64,000 nt of DNA from Microbacterium sp. 1S1 (GTDB taxonomy: Bacteria; Actinomycetota; Actinomycetes; Actinomycetales; Microbacteriaceae). The stretch covers positions 2,356,001 to 2,420,000 of the forward strand of contig NZ_CP043430.1 of assembly GCF_008271365.1 (NCBI RefSeq), in the 5' to 3' direction. The notes beneath the pieces are model-generated. The model was not told the DNA's origin, made no database searches, and saw only the letters and a list, made by a program, of their open reading frames with translations. The translations under genes were made by a program, and so were the position numbers. Below are positions 52,977-61,980 of the stretch, piece after piece (the first letter of the stretch is position 1; each line of letters starts with the position of its first letter).

Positions 52977-54482
52977 ATGGCTACTCCGCATCCCCTCACC
53001 ACGACCGCCAGCGGCGCCGACGTCCGCGTCCGCTTCTGCCCCTCTCCGACGGGGCTGCCGCACGTCGGCATGGTCCGCACGGCTCTGTACAACTGGGCGT
53101 ACGCCCGTCACAACGGCGGGAAGATGGTGTTCCGCATCGAGGACACCGATGCCGCCCGAGACAGCGAGGAGAGCTTCCGCCAGCTCGTCGACGCACTGAC
53201 CTGGTTGCAGATCGACTGGGACGAGGGCGTCGAGGTCGGCGGCCCGCACGCCCCGTACCGCCAGTCCGAGCGGCACGACATCTACCGCGAGGTCATCGAC
53301 AAGCTCCTCGAGACGGGCGCGCTCTACGAGAGCTACTCGACGGCCGAGGAGATCGACGCCCGCAACGAGGCCAACGGACGTGCGAAGCAGCTCGGCTACG
53401 ACAACTTCGATCGGGATCTCACGGACGAGCAGAGGGCGGCGTTCCGTGCGGAGGGCCGCCAGCCCGCTCTCCGGCTGCGCGTGCCCGACGAGGACCTCAC
53501 GTACGTGGACCTCATCCGCGGCGAAGTGACCTTCCCTGCCGGCTCCTTCCCGGACTTCGTCGTGGTGCGACCCAACGGCGTGCCGCTCTACACGTTCGTG
53601 AACCCCGTCGACGACGCGCTGATGGGCATCACGCACGTGCTGCGCGGCGAAGACCTCATGCCGTCCACCGCGCGCCAGCTCTCGCTTTACGCGGCCCTCA
53701 TCGACGCCGGGGTGACGACGTTCGTCCCGCGCTTCGCCCACATGCCGCTCGTGCTGGGGGAGACCGGCAACAAGAAGCTCTCCAAGCGCGACCCGCAGGC
53801 GGACCTGTTCCTGCATCGCGAGCGCGGGTTCATCCACGAGGGGCTGCTGAACTACCTCGCGCTCCTGGGCTGGTCGATCGGCCCGGACCGCGACGTCTTC
53901 TCGCTCGACGAGTTCATCGCCGCGTTCGACATCGAGAACGTCAACCCGAACCCCGCCCGCTTCGACCAGAAGAAGGCCGAGTCGATCAACGGCGACCACA
54001 TCCGCATGCTCGACGTGAAGGACTTCGCCGAGCGTACGGTGCCGTACCTCGCGGCGGCCGGTCTGTTCGACGAGCCGACCCATGAGCAGCTCGTCCTGGC
54101 GTTCCGTGCGGCTCCGCTGGTGCAGGAGCGCGTGCAGCTGCTGGGCGAGGTTCCGGGTATGCTCGGCTTCCTGTTCCGCGACGAGGTGTCGTACGACGCG
54201 GATGCGCTCAAGGGGCTCCCGGCCAACGCCGCCGAGGTGCTCGACGCCTGCGTCGCCGCCCTGGAGCCGGTCACGGACTTCACTCCGGAGAAAATTCAGG
54301 AGGCCCTGTCGACGGCGCTGGTGGAGAACCTCGAGCTCAAGCCGCGCGTCGCCTACGGGCCGCCGCGCGTGGCCATCACCGGACGCCGCGTCTCGCCGCC
54401 GCTGTTCGAGTCGATGGAGCTGCTCGGCAAGGACGAGTCGCTGCGTCGGCTGCGCGCCCTCTCGGCGTTCCTCGCGAACTGA
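52977..54482 (+). CDS. gltX: Glutamyl-tRNA synthetase GltX
   Basis: Class I synthetase of 501 aa. The HIGH-type signature is [17 protein letters not shown] and the KMSKS-type is [12 protein letters not shown]-terminal anticodon-binding domain covers about 340-500. No glutaminyl-tRNA synthetase is present in the window, and a tRNA-Gln gene follows directly. Many actinobacteria charge tRNA-Gln with Glu by this enzyme, then amidate it. A TAGAAT box lies nine bases before the ATG. Confidence 0.96.
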   Translation: MATPHPLTTTASGADVRVRFCPSPTGLPHVGMVRTALYNWAYARHNGGKMVFRIEDTDAARDSEESFRQLVDALTWLQIDWDEGVEVGGPHAPYRQSERHDIYREVIDKLLETGALYESYSTAEEIDARNEANGRAKQLGYDNFDRDLTDEQRAAFRAEGRQPALRLRVPDEDLTYVDLIRGEVTFPAGSFPDFVVVRPNGVPLYTFVNPVDDALMGITHVLRGEDLMPSTARQLSLYAALIDAGVTTFVPRFAHMPLVLGETGNKKLSKRDPQADLFLHRERGFIHEGLLNYLALLGWSIGPDRDVFSLDEFIAAFDIENVNPNPARFDQKKAESINGDHIRMLDVKDFAERTVPYLAAAGLFDEPTHEQLVLAFRAAPLVQERVQLLGEVPGMLGFLFRDEVSYDADALKGLPANAAEVLDACVAALEPVTDFTPEKIQEALSTALVENLELKPRVAYGPPRVAITGRRVSPPLFESMELLGKDESLRRLRALSAFLAN

Positions 54483-54493
54483 TCCGCGACGCG

Positions 54494-54544
54494 CCCGAGC
54501 GGCGACACAGCACCGGTGGTTTTGGTGATCGGTCGCCGCTCGGG
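54494..54544 (+). terminator. gltX terminator hairpin overlapping the tRNA-Gln promoter
   Basis: CCCGAGCGGCGAC (54494-54506) pairs perfectly with GTCGCCGCTCGGG (54532-54544). The loop carries the -35 TTGGTG of the next promoter and the right arm forms part of its spacer. A T-rich GGTTTTGG is in the loop, not after the stem. Confidence 0.65.
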
Positions 54545-54550
54545 TAGGCT
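54522..54550 (+). promoter_or_regulatory. Promoter of tRNA-Gln
   Basis: -35 TTGGTG (54522-54527), 17-base spacer, -10 TAGGCT (54545-54550); the tRNA begins 32 bases later. Confidence 0.65.
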
Positions 54551-54582
54551 TGACTCTCGGTGCGAGGCTCCGGTTTCGCCCT

Positions 54583-54657
54583 TGGGGTATGGTGTAATTG
54601 GCAACACGGCTGATTCTGGTTCAGTTGTTCTTGGTTCGAGTCCAGGTACCCCAGCCA
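54583..54657 (+). tRNA. tRNA-Gln (anticodon CTG)
   Basis: Acceptor TGGGGTA pairs with TACCCCA. The anticodon stem GCTGA/TCAGT (one G-T pair) has loop TTCTGGT with anticodon CTG at 54616-54618. T-loop GGTTCGAGTCC. Discriminator G and an encoded CCA at 54655-54657. Confidence 0.96.
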
Positions 54658-54664
54658 ACAGAGA

Positions 54665-54702
54665 AGGCCCGGAAACACGGCGAAAGTCCGTGGTCCGGGC
54701 CT
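54665..54702 (+). terminator. Terminator of tRNA-Gln
   Basis: AGGCCCGGA (54665-54673) pairs with TCCGGGCCT (54694-54702), with an inner CACGG/CCGTG pairing. Confidence 0.7.
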
Positions 54703-54746
54703 CTGTCGTTCCCCGGGGGAGAGGCCGTAATCGGTAGCGTGGAGGA

Positions 54747-55637
54747 ATGGGATTCCGCACGGTGATCCGCCGGCTGAACGACGCGAACAGCGTGACGCAC
54801 GGGGTGGTGACTACCGGCCTCACGGCCGGCCTCGCCGCCATCGAGCCTCGTCGGCTCACGACCGGGCGCCGGGTCGCGTATCGAAGCGCGATCGCCGCGC
54901 TGACGGCGTGGACCGTGTGGGCGAGCCTCCGGCCCACGGCCGAGCCGGACCTGGTCGGACCCATCGGCCGCGGCGCCCTCGCGACCGGAGCAGCCGGGGC
55001 CGCCTTCGGACTCGCCGAAGCCGGAGAGGCGCTCGACGCACGGCTGCACGACGGTCTCGTGCGCCGAGGCTCGCATCACCCGCGCTGGTGGCTCGTCGCG
55101 GGCCAGGCCGCGCTCTCGCTCGGGGCGTGGTGGATCGGCCGCGGACGCCCGCGCGGTGCGGGCCCGGAGCTCGACGAGCACGCTTCGGCGGCGGCCGCCG
55201 TCGAACTCCCCCGGGAGGTCCGCGCCCTCGCCGAGCTGTTGCTGTCCGCGACGGACGACCATGGGGCTCCCGAGCTGCGTGCGCAGCTCGCCGACGCGCG
55301 ACTGGTGCGTGACGACCCTGAGGCGCCGTTCTGGCCCTGGCTGAGCCTGGAGACAGCGCCCGAGGGGCCACGGGCCGTGCCCGGGACCGCTACCTTCCCG
55401 GTGCTCGGTCGGTATCGCGCGCTCGACGACCGCACCTTCGACGTCCGTCTCCGCGTCGAAGGGGGACGGATCGACGGGCTCCACATCGAGGAGGGCGACG
55501 ACTGGACGCCCGAGGATCGTGAGCGGTGGGACGATACCGACCGGGACCTGAGTGCGCTGGCGGGGTGGCCGACGGCGGACGCGATCGAGCTCTTCATCGA
55601 GACCGCACACGGCCACCGACCGGTCGCGCCCCGCTGA
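54747..55637 (+). CDS. Membrane-anchored protein of unknown function
   Basis: A 296 aa protein with three or four weakly hydrophobic segments in the first 135 residues (for example 45-60, 74-92, 118-133) and a soluble C-terminal domain (about 150-296) with many Asp, Glu and Trp. No family recognised. TAGCGT ends six bases before the ATG with GGAGGA between, so either leaderless or Shine-Dalgarno initiation is possible. Convergent with the next gene. Confidence 0.65.
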   Translation: MGFRTVIRRLNDANSVTHGVVTTGLTAGLAAIEPRRLTTGRRVAYRSAIAALTAWTVWASLRPTAEPDLVGPIGRGALATGAAGAAFGLAEAGEALDARLHDGLVRRGSHHPRWWLVAGQAALSLGAWWIGRGRPRGAGPELDEHASAAAAVELPREVRALAELLLSATDDHGAPELRAQLADARLVRDDPEAPFWPWLSLETAPEGPRAVPGTATFPVLGRYRALDDRTFDVRLRVEGGRIDGLHIEEGDDWTPEDRERWDDTDRDLSALAGWPTADAIELFIETAHGHRPVAPR

Positions 55638-55647
55638 GGGATCGCCG

Positions 55648-56472
55648 CTACTCGCACTCCCCGAGGAAGCCGAGGTAGCAGACCGCCTCGTGTGTGACGG
55701 CGGGCTCGGCGTCGTCGTTGGAGACCTGACGCGTCGCGGTCTCCGGGGTACGGGTGAGATGGCCGAAGTCGCCCAGGGACGCGACGTACATGCCGTCGGC
55801 GTCCTCCGCGATCATCCGGTCGATCTCAGCGCGATGCTGCGCGCACAGGCCGGCCGCGGCGGGAACGAGGTCGACGCCGGCACAGGCGCCCGCGTACTCG
55901 GCCTCCATGAGTCCGATGCAGTCGGTCCAGTCCTGGTCGACGGAGCACGGGCTGACGCCGTCGTCGGCGACGAGGAAGCGGCCGGTCTCGTACTCCTCGC
56001 TGTGGAAGGTCTCGGGTTCCTCCGGCACGTCGACCTTGGTCCAGTGGCGGGCGGTCACGAGGGCGAACACCGTGACGATGGCGGCGAGGAGGAGCAGCGC
56101 CCCCACGACGCCCAAGGTCACCCAGAGCCCGACCCGACTCTTCCGCTCCGGCGTCTCCGGTGCGGAGGACGCCGGCCCACCAGTGCTGTCGAACCCTTGC
56201 CCCGGTACGCCGGACAGCGGTGCAGGCGCGGGCGCAAGGCCTGTCGCGAACGCGGGCGCCGCGGCGATCGGGAGCTCGTGTCCTCCGAGGGGTGCCGTCG
56301 GAGAGGGGACCGCGGGAGCACTCGTCGCGAGCCAGTAGTCGTACCAGCTCCGGCTCGCCTGCTCGTCGGCGGCGACCTGCTGCGCCTCGGTATCCGTGAG
56401 CACCAGGCCCCAGGACTCACGGGTGGGTGCGTGCAGCAGGGAGGACCGGAACTCTTCGAACGACAGTGGCAT
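55648..56472 (-). CDS. Single-TM protein with extracytoplasmic cysteine-rich domain
   Basis: A 274 aa protein. Residues 1-50 look like a small soluble helix domain, 50-105 are Ala/Pro-rich, 112-140 is one strong TM segment. The external part carries seven cysteines, in PCSVDQDWTDC, GACAG, LCAQH, AVCYLG and GEC. Topology suggests a cytoplasmic N-terminus and a disulphide-stabilised outer domain. No family recognised. The start at 56472 is the first ATG of the cytoplasmic segment. Confidence 0.7.
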   Translation of the reverse strand: MPLSFEEFRSSLLHAPTRESWGLVLTDTEAQQVAADEQASRSWYDYWLATSAPAVPSPTAPLGGHELPIAAAPAFATGLAPAPAPLSGVPGQGFDSTGGPASSAPETPERKSRVGLWVTLGVVGALLLLAAIVTVFALVTARHWTKVDVPEEPETFHSEEYETGRFLVADDGVSPCSVDQDWTDCIGLMEAEYAGACAGVDLVPAAAGLCAQHRAEIDRMIAEDADGMYVASLGDFGHLTRTPETATRQVSNDDAEPAVTHEAVCYLGFLGECE

Positions 56473-56544
56473 GTTCGCAGAATATCGGCTGAGCGGCGTG
56501 CGCCCGATGTCCCCGGCTCCTGGAACAATGTCGAGGTGATCGGT

Positions 56545-57822
56545 ATGAGGTCTTTCTGGAATGCGCTGCCCACCGAAGGGCGCTGGCTGCTGTCGACCGT
56601 GGCGATCCAGACGCTCGGGCGGGGCATGACGCTGCCGTTCACGATCATCTACCTTCACGAAGTCCGCGGCTTCGATCTCGGCTTCTCCGGAGCCCTCATG
56701 AGCCTCATCGCGATCACGGGACTCGCGGTCACGGGTCCCGGGGGCACGCTCATCGACCGCTTCGGGGCTCGTCGGGTGCTGATCGTCGGTCTGCTGTCGA
56801 TGATCGCCGGCTGCACTCTTCTCGCCTACGCCACGCATCCCGCCGTCGCGACCGTGGCCGTCGTGCTCATCGGCATCAACTTCGGAATCTCCTGGCCGGG
56901 CTTCAACGCGCTCATCGCCTCGGTGGTCGACGGTGAAGTCCGCCAGCAGTACTTCGGAGTCAACTTCGCCCTGGTGAACCTCGGCATCGGGGTGGGAGGC
57001 ATCATCGGTGGGTTCTTCGTCGATGTGACCGACCCCTCGACCTTCACCACGATCTTCCTCATCGACGCCGCGACGAGCCTCATCCCGCTCGCCTTGCTCC
57101 TCGGTCCTCTCCGGCACGTGCGCACCCAGCCGGACCCCGACCCGTCGGTGGCCACGGAAGGCGGCTATCGCGAGATCCTCCGGCGTCCAGCGGTGCTCTG
57201 GATGACGCTGCTGACCTTCTTCTCCGTCTTCATCGGTTACGGACAGATCGAGGCGGGTTTCCCCGCCTACGCTCGACAGATCGCCCAGGTCTCGACCGCC
57301 GTCGTCGGCATCTCGTTCGCGGTGAACACGGCCGTCATCGTGCTGCTGCAGTTCGCCGTCCTCCGGCTCATCACAGGGCGCCGGCGCACCAGGGTCATGC
57401 AGGTCATGGCGCTCATCTGGGCCGTCTCCTGGGTCATGCTCGGCGCCGCGGGTCTGCTTCCCGACTCCGTCACGGCCGCGATCGCGGTGATCGCGTTCAT
57501 GGGTGTGTTCGCGTTCGGGGAGACCATGATGCAGCCGACGATCCCGGCCATCTACAACGATCTCGCGACCGACCGCACCCGCGGGCGCTACAACGCTCTC
57601 AACTCCGCGGCCTTCCAGGGCGGAGCGATCCTCGGTCCGCTCGTCGCGGGCGTGCTTCTCGGCGTCGGCGTCAGCGGCTGGTTCATCGCGGTCATGGTCG
57701 CGGGCAGCCTCGCCGTCGGCGTGCTGGCGGTGGTGCTGGAGCGGGTGCTCCCGGCAGCGGCCAACGGCAGCAGCGCCGAGGTCCATCGAACGGACGATGT
57801 CGAACGGACGCCGCCGGTCTAG
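56545..57822 (+). CDS. MFS transporter
   Basis: A 425 aa, 12-TM major facilitator: FTIIYLHEVRGFDLGFSGALMSLIAITGLAVTGPGGTLIDRFGARRVLIVG contains motif A. NFALVNLGIGVGGIIGGFF is motif C-like. The pattern is that of drug-exporter (MdtH-like) proteins; substrate unknown. The ATG at 56545 has GAGG eight bases upstream; a GTG at 56536 would add three residues. Confidence 0.88.
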   Translation: MRSFWNALPTEGRWLLSTVAIQTLGRGMTLPFTIIYLHEVRGFDLGFSGALMSLIAITGLAVTGPGGTLIDRFGARRVLIVGLLSMIAGCTLLAYATHPAVATVAVVLIGINFGISWPGFNALIASVVDGEVRQQYFGVNFALVNLGIGVGGIIGGFFVDVTDPSTFTTIFLIDAATSLIPLALLLGPLRHVRTQPDPDPSVATEGGYREILRRPAVLWMTLLTFFSVFIGYGQIEAGFPAYARQIAQVSTAVVGISFAVNTAVIVLLQFAVLRLITGRRRTRVMQVMALIWAVSWVMLGAAGLLPDSVTAAIAVIAFMGVFAFGETMMQPTIPAIYNDLATDRTRGRYNALNSAAFQGGAILGPLVAGVLLGVGVSGWFIAVMVAGSLAVGVLAVVLERVLPAAANGSSAEVHRTDDVERTPPV

Positions 57823-57831
57823 GCTCCGAGC

Positions 57832-58338
57832 ATGGCCCTCGAACCGCTCTTCCTCCGTCTGGACCGGATCGCGGGTGGGCGGCAGGCCGGTGTGCTGATC
57901 AGCGACGCCGGTCGCACCCATCCGCGGACCGTCCGCGCCTTCACCTGGATCCTGTGGCTTCTCGTCGCCGAGTTGGTGCTCGGCGTCGGCGCTGTCGCGG
58001 TCGCACTCGTGCTCGCCGCCGACGGGGACAGCGTGCCCTTCGCCGTGTGGATGCGCACGCTCGTGGTGCTGGCGATGACGGCGACACTGTTCTACTTCGC
58101 GTGGCGCGCGCGTCGCGGGTGGCGCTGGGCCTACCTTCGGCTGCGCTTGTTCGCTCAGATCTTCCCCGTCATCACGCTCGTCATGGCGGCGATCCCCGGC
58201 CTCTACCCGGTCTGGATGGTCACCGAGCAGATCGTGTTCAGCCTGATCATGATCGGCATCGCGGACTTCCTCACCAGTGACCACATGCGGGCGGTCTTCG
58301 CGAAGGACGCGGGCGGGGATAGCACGCCGGCGGGGTGA
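57832..58338 (+). CDS. Membrane protein of unknown function
   Basis: A 168 aa protein with four TM segments (about 37-60, 72-90, 105-123, 127-147) and a cytoplasmic N-terminal 35 residues. No family recognised. TAGGCT (57820-57825), sharing the TAG of the preceding stop codon, ends six bases before the ATG, suggesting a leaderless mRNA. Confidence 0.7.
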   Translation: MALEPLFLRLDRIAGGRQAGVLISDAGRTHPRTVRAFTWILWLLVAELVLGVGAVAVALVLAADGDSVPFAVWMRTLVVLAMTATLFYFAWRARRGWRWAYLRLRLFAQIFPVITLVMAAIPGLYPVWMVTEQIVFSLIMIGIADFLTSDHMRAVFAKDAGGDSTPAG

Positions 58339-58411
58339 AACGCCACTCCCTTCCGGCCCGGGCCGCAGTCGCTCCACACTCGGGAGAGCTGCACGGCGGG
58401 AGGAGACGGGG

Positions 58412-59425
58412 ATGGCACGACTGGTGCGAGTGGTACCGGGACAGGACCCGGGTTTCACGCGGAAGCGGACGAGCTCGGGGTTCCGGTACGTCGACCCGAC
58501 GGGGGAGCCCGCGCCCGAGGCGGACCGGGAGCGCATCAGTGACCTGGTGATCCCGCCCGCTTGGCAGGACGTGTGGATCGCCGCCGACCCGCTCGCGCAC
58601 ATCCAGGCGGTCGGGATCGACACGGCCGGGCGGAAGCAGTACCTCTATCACCCGCTCTGGCGCGTCTCCCGCGATCGCCGCAAGTTCGTCCGCGCGCTGG
58701 ACCTCGCAGCCGCCCTGCCCAGTGCGCGTGCGCAGGTCACGAAGGCTCTGAAGGAGGACGGCCAGACGAAGGAGCGAGCCCTCGCGATCGCCTTCCGCCT
58801 CCTGGATGACGCCGCGCTTCGGATCGGCTCGGAACGCTACCTGGCCCGCCACGGAAGCCGCGGCCTGACCACGCTCCGCCGCCGCGACGTGCGCATCGAC
58901 GGGGGTGACGTCGCCCTGTCCTTCCCGGCGAAGAGCGGACAGACCGCCGCGATCGAGATCACGGACGAGGCCCTGGCGGAGGCTCTCACCGATTTCGCGA
59001 GCGGCGCCTCGACCGCCTTCCTCCTCGCGTATCGCAAGGGGCGGCGGCGGGTGAAGATCACACCCGCCGAGGTCAACACGTACCTCAAAGAGGTACTGGG
59101 AGCGAGTTTCTCGGCCAAGGACTTCCGGACGCTCCACGGTACGATCATCGCCGCCGACGCTCTGGCTCGAATCGGCGTCCTCGACCGCCGCGGTCAGCGC
59201 AATCAGGCCGAACGGCTCGCCGTGCAGGCTGCAGCGACCGCCCTCGGCAACACCACGGCCGTCGCTCGCAACAGTTACATCGATCCGCGGGTGTTCCGTC
59301 AGTATGCGAGGGGAAGGACCCTCGACCTCGACGTCACCCCGGAGACCGCGATCCGACGGCTCCTCGGAGGACCGGAGACGTCCCGCAAGGTCAACCGGCG
59401 AGGGACGTCCATGCCGCGGCGGTGA
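58412..59425 (+). CDS. DNA topoisomerase IB (poxvirus type)
   Basis: A 337 aa eukaryal/poxvirus-like type IB topoisomerase relaxing supercoils through a 3'-phosphotyrosyl intermediate. The catalytic tyrosine is Y289 in VARNSYIDPRV. Other active-site residues lie in RIGSERY (Arg about 137), KDFRTLHGT (Arg 239) and the upstream YHPLWRVSRDRRKF. Such enzymes are scattered among bacteria. The ATG at 58412 has GGAGGAG upstream. Confidence 0.93.
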   Translation: MARLVRVVPGQDPGFTRKRTSSGFRYVDPTGEPAPEADRERISDLVIPPAWQDVWIAADPLAHIQAVGIDTAGRKQYLYHPLWRVSRDRRKFVRALDLAAALPSARAQVTKALKEDGQTKERALAIAFRLLDDAALRIGSERYLARHGSRGLTTLRRRDVRIDGGDVALSFPAKSGQTAAIEITDEALAEALTDFASGASTAFLLAYRKGRRRVKITPAEVNTYLKEVLGASFSAKDFRTLHGTIIAADALARIGVLDRRGQRNQAERLAVQAAATALGNTTAVARNSYIDPRVFRQYARGRTLDLDVTPETAIRRLLGGPETSRKVNRRGTSMPRR

Positions 59426-59474
59426 CGCGATCGAGGCTTCCCAGTCCACGTCCGGAAGATGCCAGGATGGGGGG

Positions 59475-61958
59475 ATGCACACCGCGAACCTGACCCGCGA
59501 GGAGACCGCAGCGCGATCCGCCGCGATCACCCTCCACCGCATCCGTGTCGAGCTGGACCTGACCGGGGCGCCGGAGCGGGCGCGCACGGGCTTTCCGACG
59601 ACCACGGTCCTGGAGTTCGATGCGACGGTCGCGAGCACGTGGCTCGACTTCATCGGTGAAGAGGTCCGTCGTGTCGAGGTCAACGGCGAGGAGCGTGAGA
59701 TCGCCTACGACGGCGCCCGTATCGCGATCGATGGCCTCGCCGCCTCGAATGTCGTCCGGGTCGAGGCGGTCGGTGCGTACAGCCGTTCGGGGGAGGGTCT
59801 GCACCGGTTCCACGACCCGGTGGACGACCACACGTACCTGTACACGCAGTACGAGCCGGCGGACGCCCGCCGTGTCATGGCCTGCTTCGAGCAGCCCGAC
59901 ATGAAGGCGGAGTACACCTTCGTCGTGGACGCGCCTTCCGGGTGGGAGGTGCTGTCGAACCAGTCGCCAGCGCACACCGACCTCGGGGTCGGGGTGCAAC
60001 GTGTCCAGTTCGCGCCGACGTTGCCGATCTCCAGCTACATCACGGCGGTCGCGGCCGGACCGTATGCCCGCGTCGACGGGGAATGGACCAGAGACGAGCA
60101 GCAGGTCGCGCTCGGCGTGTTCGTCCGACGTTCGCTCATCGAGCACCTGGAGTCCGACGAGATCCTCGAGGTGACCAGGCAGGGGCTCGACTTCTTCAGC
60201 GACGCGTTCGCCTACCCCTACCCGTGGGGCAAGTACGACCAGATCTTCGTCCCCGAGTACAACCTCGGCGCCATGGAGAACCCTGGCCTCGTCACCTTCA
60301 CGGAGGCGTATCTCTCCCGCGGGGCGGCCACCGAGGCTCAGCGCGCGAGCCGCGCCAACACGATCCTGCACGAGATGGCGCACATGTGGTTCGGGGACCT
60401 CGTCACGATGACGTGGTGGGACGACCTCTGGCTCAAGGAGTCGTTCGCCGACTATATGGGCTCGCACGCCTCGGCGGTGGCCACCCGGTTCCACGACGCG
60501 TGGGTGACCTTCGCCATGCGCCGCAAGGCATGGGCCTATCAGCAGGATCAACTTCCCACGACGCACCCGATCGTCGCCGACATCCCCGACCTCGAGGCCG
60601 CCAAGCTGAACTTCGACGGCATCACCTACGCCAAGGGCGCCTCGGTGCTGAAGCAGCTCGTCGCGTTCGTGGGCGACGACGCGTTCTTCGAGGGTGCCCG
60701 CCGGTACTTCGCGGCGAACGCCTTCGGCAACACCACGCTCGATGACTTCCTCGTCGAACTCAGCGCGGTGTCCGGCAGGGACATGACCGACTGGGCCGCC
60801 GCCTGGCTGCAGACCACGGGGGTCTCGACGATCTGGGCGGAGACCGACGCCGACGGGACTCACCACCTCGTGCAGGACGACACCCGTCCGCACCGCCTCC
60901 GGATCGGACTGTACGACCGTGCCGACGGCCGGATCGTGCGTCGAGAACAGCGGGAGCTGGACCTGATCGGGGAGCGCGTCGAGATCGACCTCCCGGAAGC
61001 AGACCTCGTGCTGCTCAATGACGACGACCTCACATACGCCAAGGCACGCCTGGACGAGCGCTCGCTCCGCACCGTCGAGGAGTCCCTCTCCGACATCGAG
61101 GACCCGCTCGCCCGTGCGCTCGTGTGGTCTTCGCTCTGGAACGCGACCAGGGACGGCGAGCTCGATGCCGCCCGCTTCGTCGCGATCGTGCGCACGCACG
61201 CCCCGAGGGAGTCGAACGGCGGACTCCTGGCGGCGGCGCTCCTGGACGCCGCCTTCGCGCTGCGCCACTTCGTGGCCGAGGACCGGCGCGGTGCTGAGCA
61301 GCGTGCGTGGACGGAGACGACGTGGTCGGCTCTTCAGCAGGCGGAGGCGGGCAGTGACGCCCAGCTCTCGTGGGCGCGCGCGTTGGCAGCGGCCTCGGCC
61401 TACGACGACGTCCACCACACGGAGATCCGCGCGCTGCTCGACGGTGACGTGCCCGAAGGCCTCCTGGTCGATCCCGACCTCCGCTGGCAGCTCCTCACGG
61501 CCCTCGTCACGACCGGCCATGCCGACCTGACGGACGTCGCGGCGGAAGAGGAGCGGGACGACACCGGCGACGGTCGCACCGCGGCGCGTCGGGCGCGCGC
61601 CTCCGTTCCTGACGTGGCGGTGCGTGCCGCCGCCTGGACGGCTGCCTGGGAGGATGAGTCGCTGACCAACGACCACCTCGACGCGGAGATCGGCGGGTTC
61701 CGCGCCGGCGGGCGACGTGACCTCATCGAGGCTTACGACGAGGAGTACTTCGCGCGGATCGGAGTGGCCTGGGCGGATCGGAGCATCGAGATCGCCAAGC
61801 GTCTGGTGCTCGGTCTCTTTCCCGCCAGCCCGTCGCTGACTCTCGTCGACCGCTGGCTCGCGGACAACCCTGGGGCCCCGGCGGCGCTGCGACGACTCAT
61901 CGTCGAGCAGCGCGACCATCTCGCGCGCGACCTTCGGGTGCGGGGCGCCCAGGGCTGA
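59475..61958 (+). CDS. pepN: Aminopeptidase N (M1 family)
   Basis: An 827 aa zinc metallopeptidase removing N-terminal residues from peptides in the cytoplasm. It has GAMENPG (265-271), the zinc site HEMAHMWFGDLVTMTWWDDLWLKESFADY (HExxH at 299-303, third ligand E322), then an ERAP1-like C-terminal helical domain. No signal peptide. Length fits the actinobacterial PepN group. The ATG at 59475 follows a G-run; a CAGGAT box lies six bases upstream. Confidence 0.95.
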   Translation: MHTANLTREETAARSAAITLHRIRVELDLTGAPERARTGFPTTTVLEFDATVASTWLDFIGEEVRRVEVNGEEREIAYDGARIAIDGLAASNVVRVEAVGAYSRSGEGLHRFHDPVDDHTYLYTQYEPADARRVMACFEQPDMKAEYTFVVDAPSGWEVLSNQSPAHTDLGVGVQRVQFAPTLPISSYITAVAAGPYARVDGEWTRDEQQVALGVFVRRSLIEHLESDEILEVTRQGLDFFSDAFAYPYPWGKYDQIFVPEYNLGAMENPGLVTFTEAYLSRGAATEAQRASRANTILHEMAHMWFGDLVTMTWWDDLWLKESFADYMGSHASAVATRFHDAWVTFAMRRKAWAYQQDQLPTTHPIVADIPDLEAAKLNFDGITYAKGASVLKQLVAFVGDDAFFEGARRYFAANAFGNTTLDDFLVELSAVSGRDMTDWAAAWLQTTGVSTIWAETDADGTHHLVQDDTRPHRLRIGLYDRADGRIVRREQRELDLIGERVEIDLPEADLVLLNDDDLTYAKARLDERSLRTVEESLSDIEDPLARALVWSSLWNATRDGELDAARFVAIVRTHAPRESNGGLLAAALLDAAFALRHFVAEDRRGAEQRAWTETTWSALQQAEAGSDAQLSWARALAAASAYDDVHHTEIRALLDGDVPEGLLVDPDLRWQLLTALVTTGHADLTDVAAEEERDDTGDGRTAARRARASVPDVAVRAAAWTAAWEDESLTNDHLDAEIGGFRAGGRRDLIEAYDEEYFARIGVAWADRSIEIAKRLVLGLFPASPSLTLVDRWLADNPGAPAALRRLIVEQRDHLARDLRVRGAQG

Positions 61959-61980
61959 CCGTCAACGGCTCCGACGAGAG

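Noticed and set aside
56536..56538. GTG start of the MFS transporter at 56536
   Set aside because: The ATG at 56545 has a better-spaced GAGG ribosome site and matches the usual short cytoplasmic N-terminus; the difference is only three residues.
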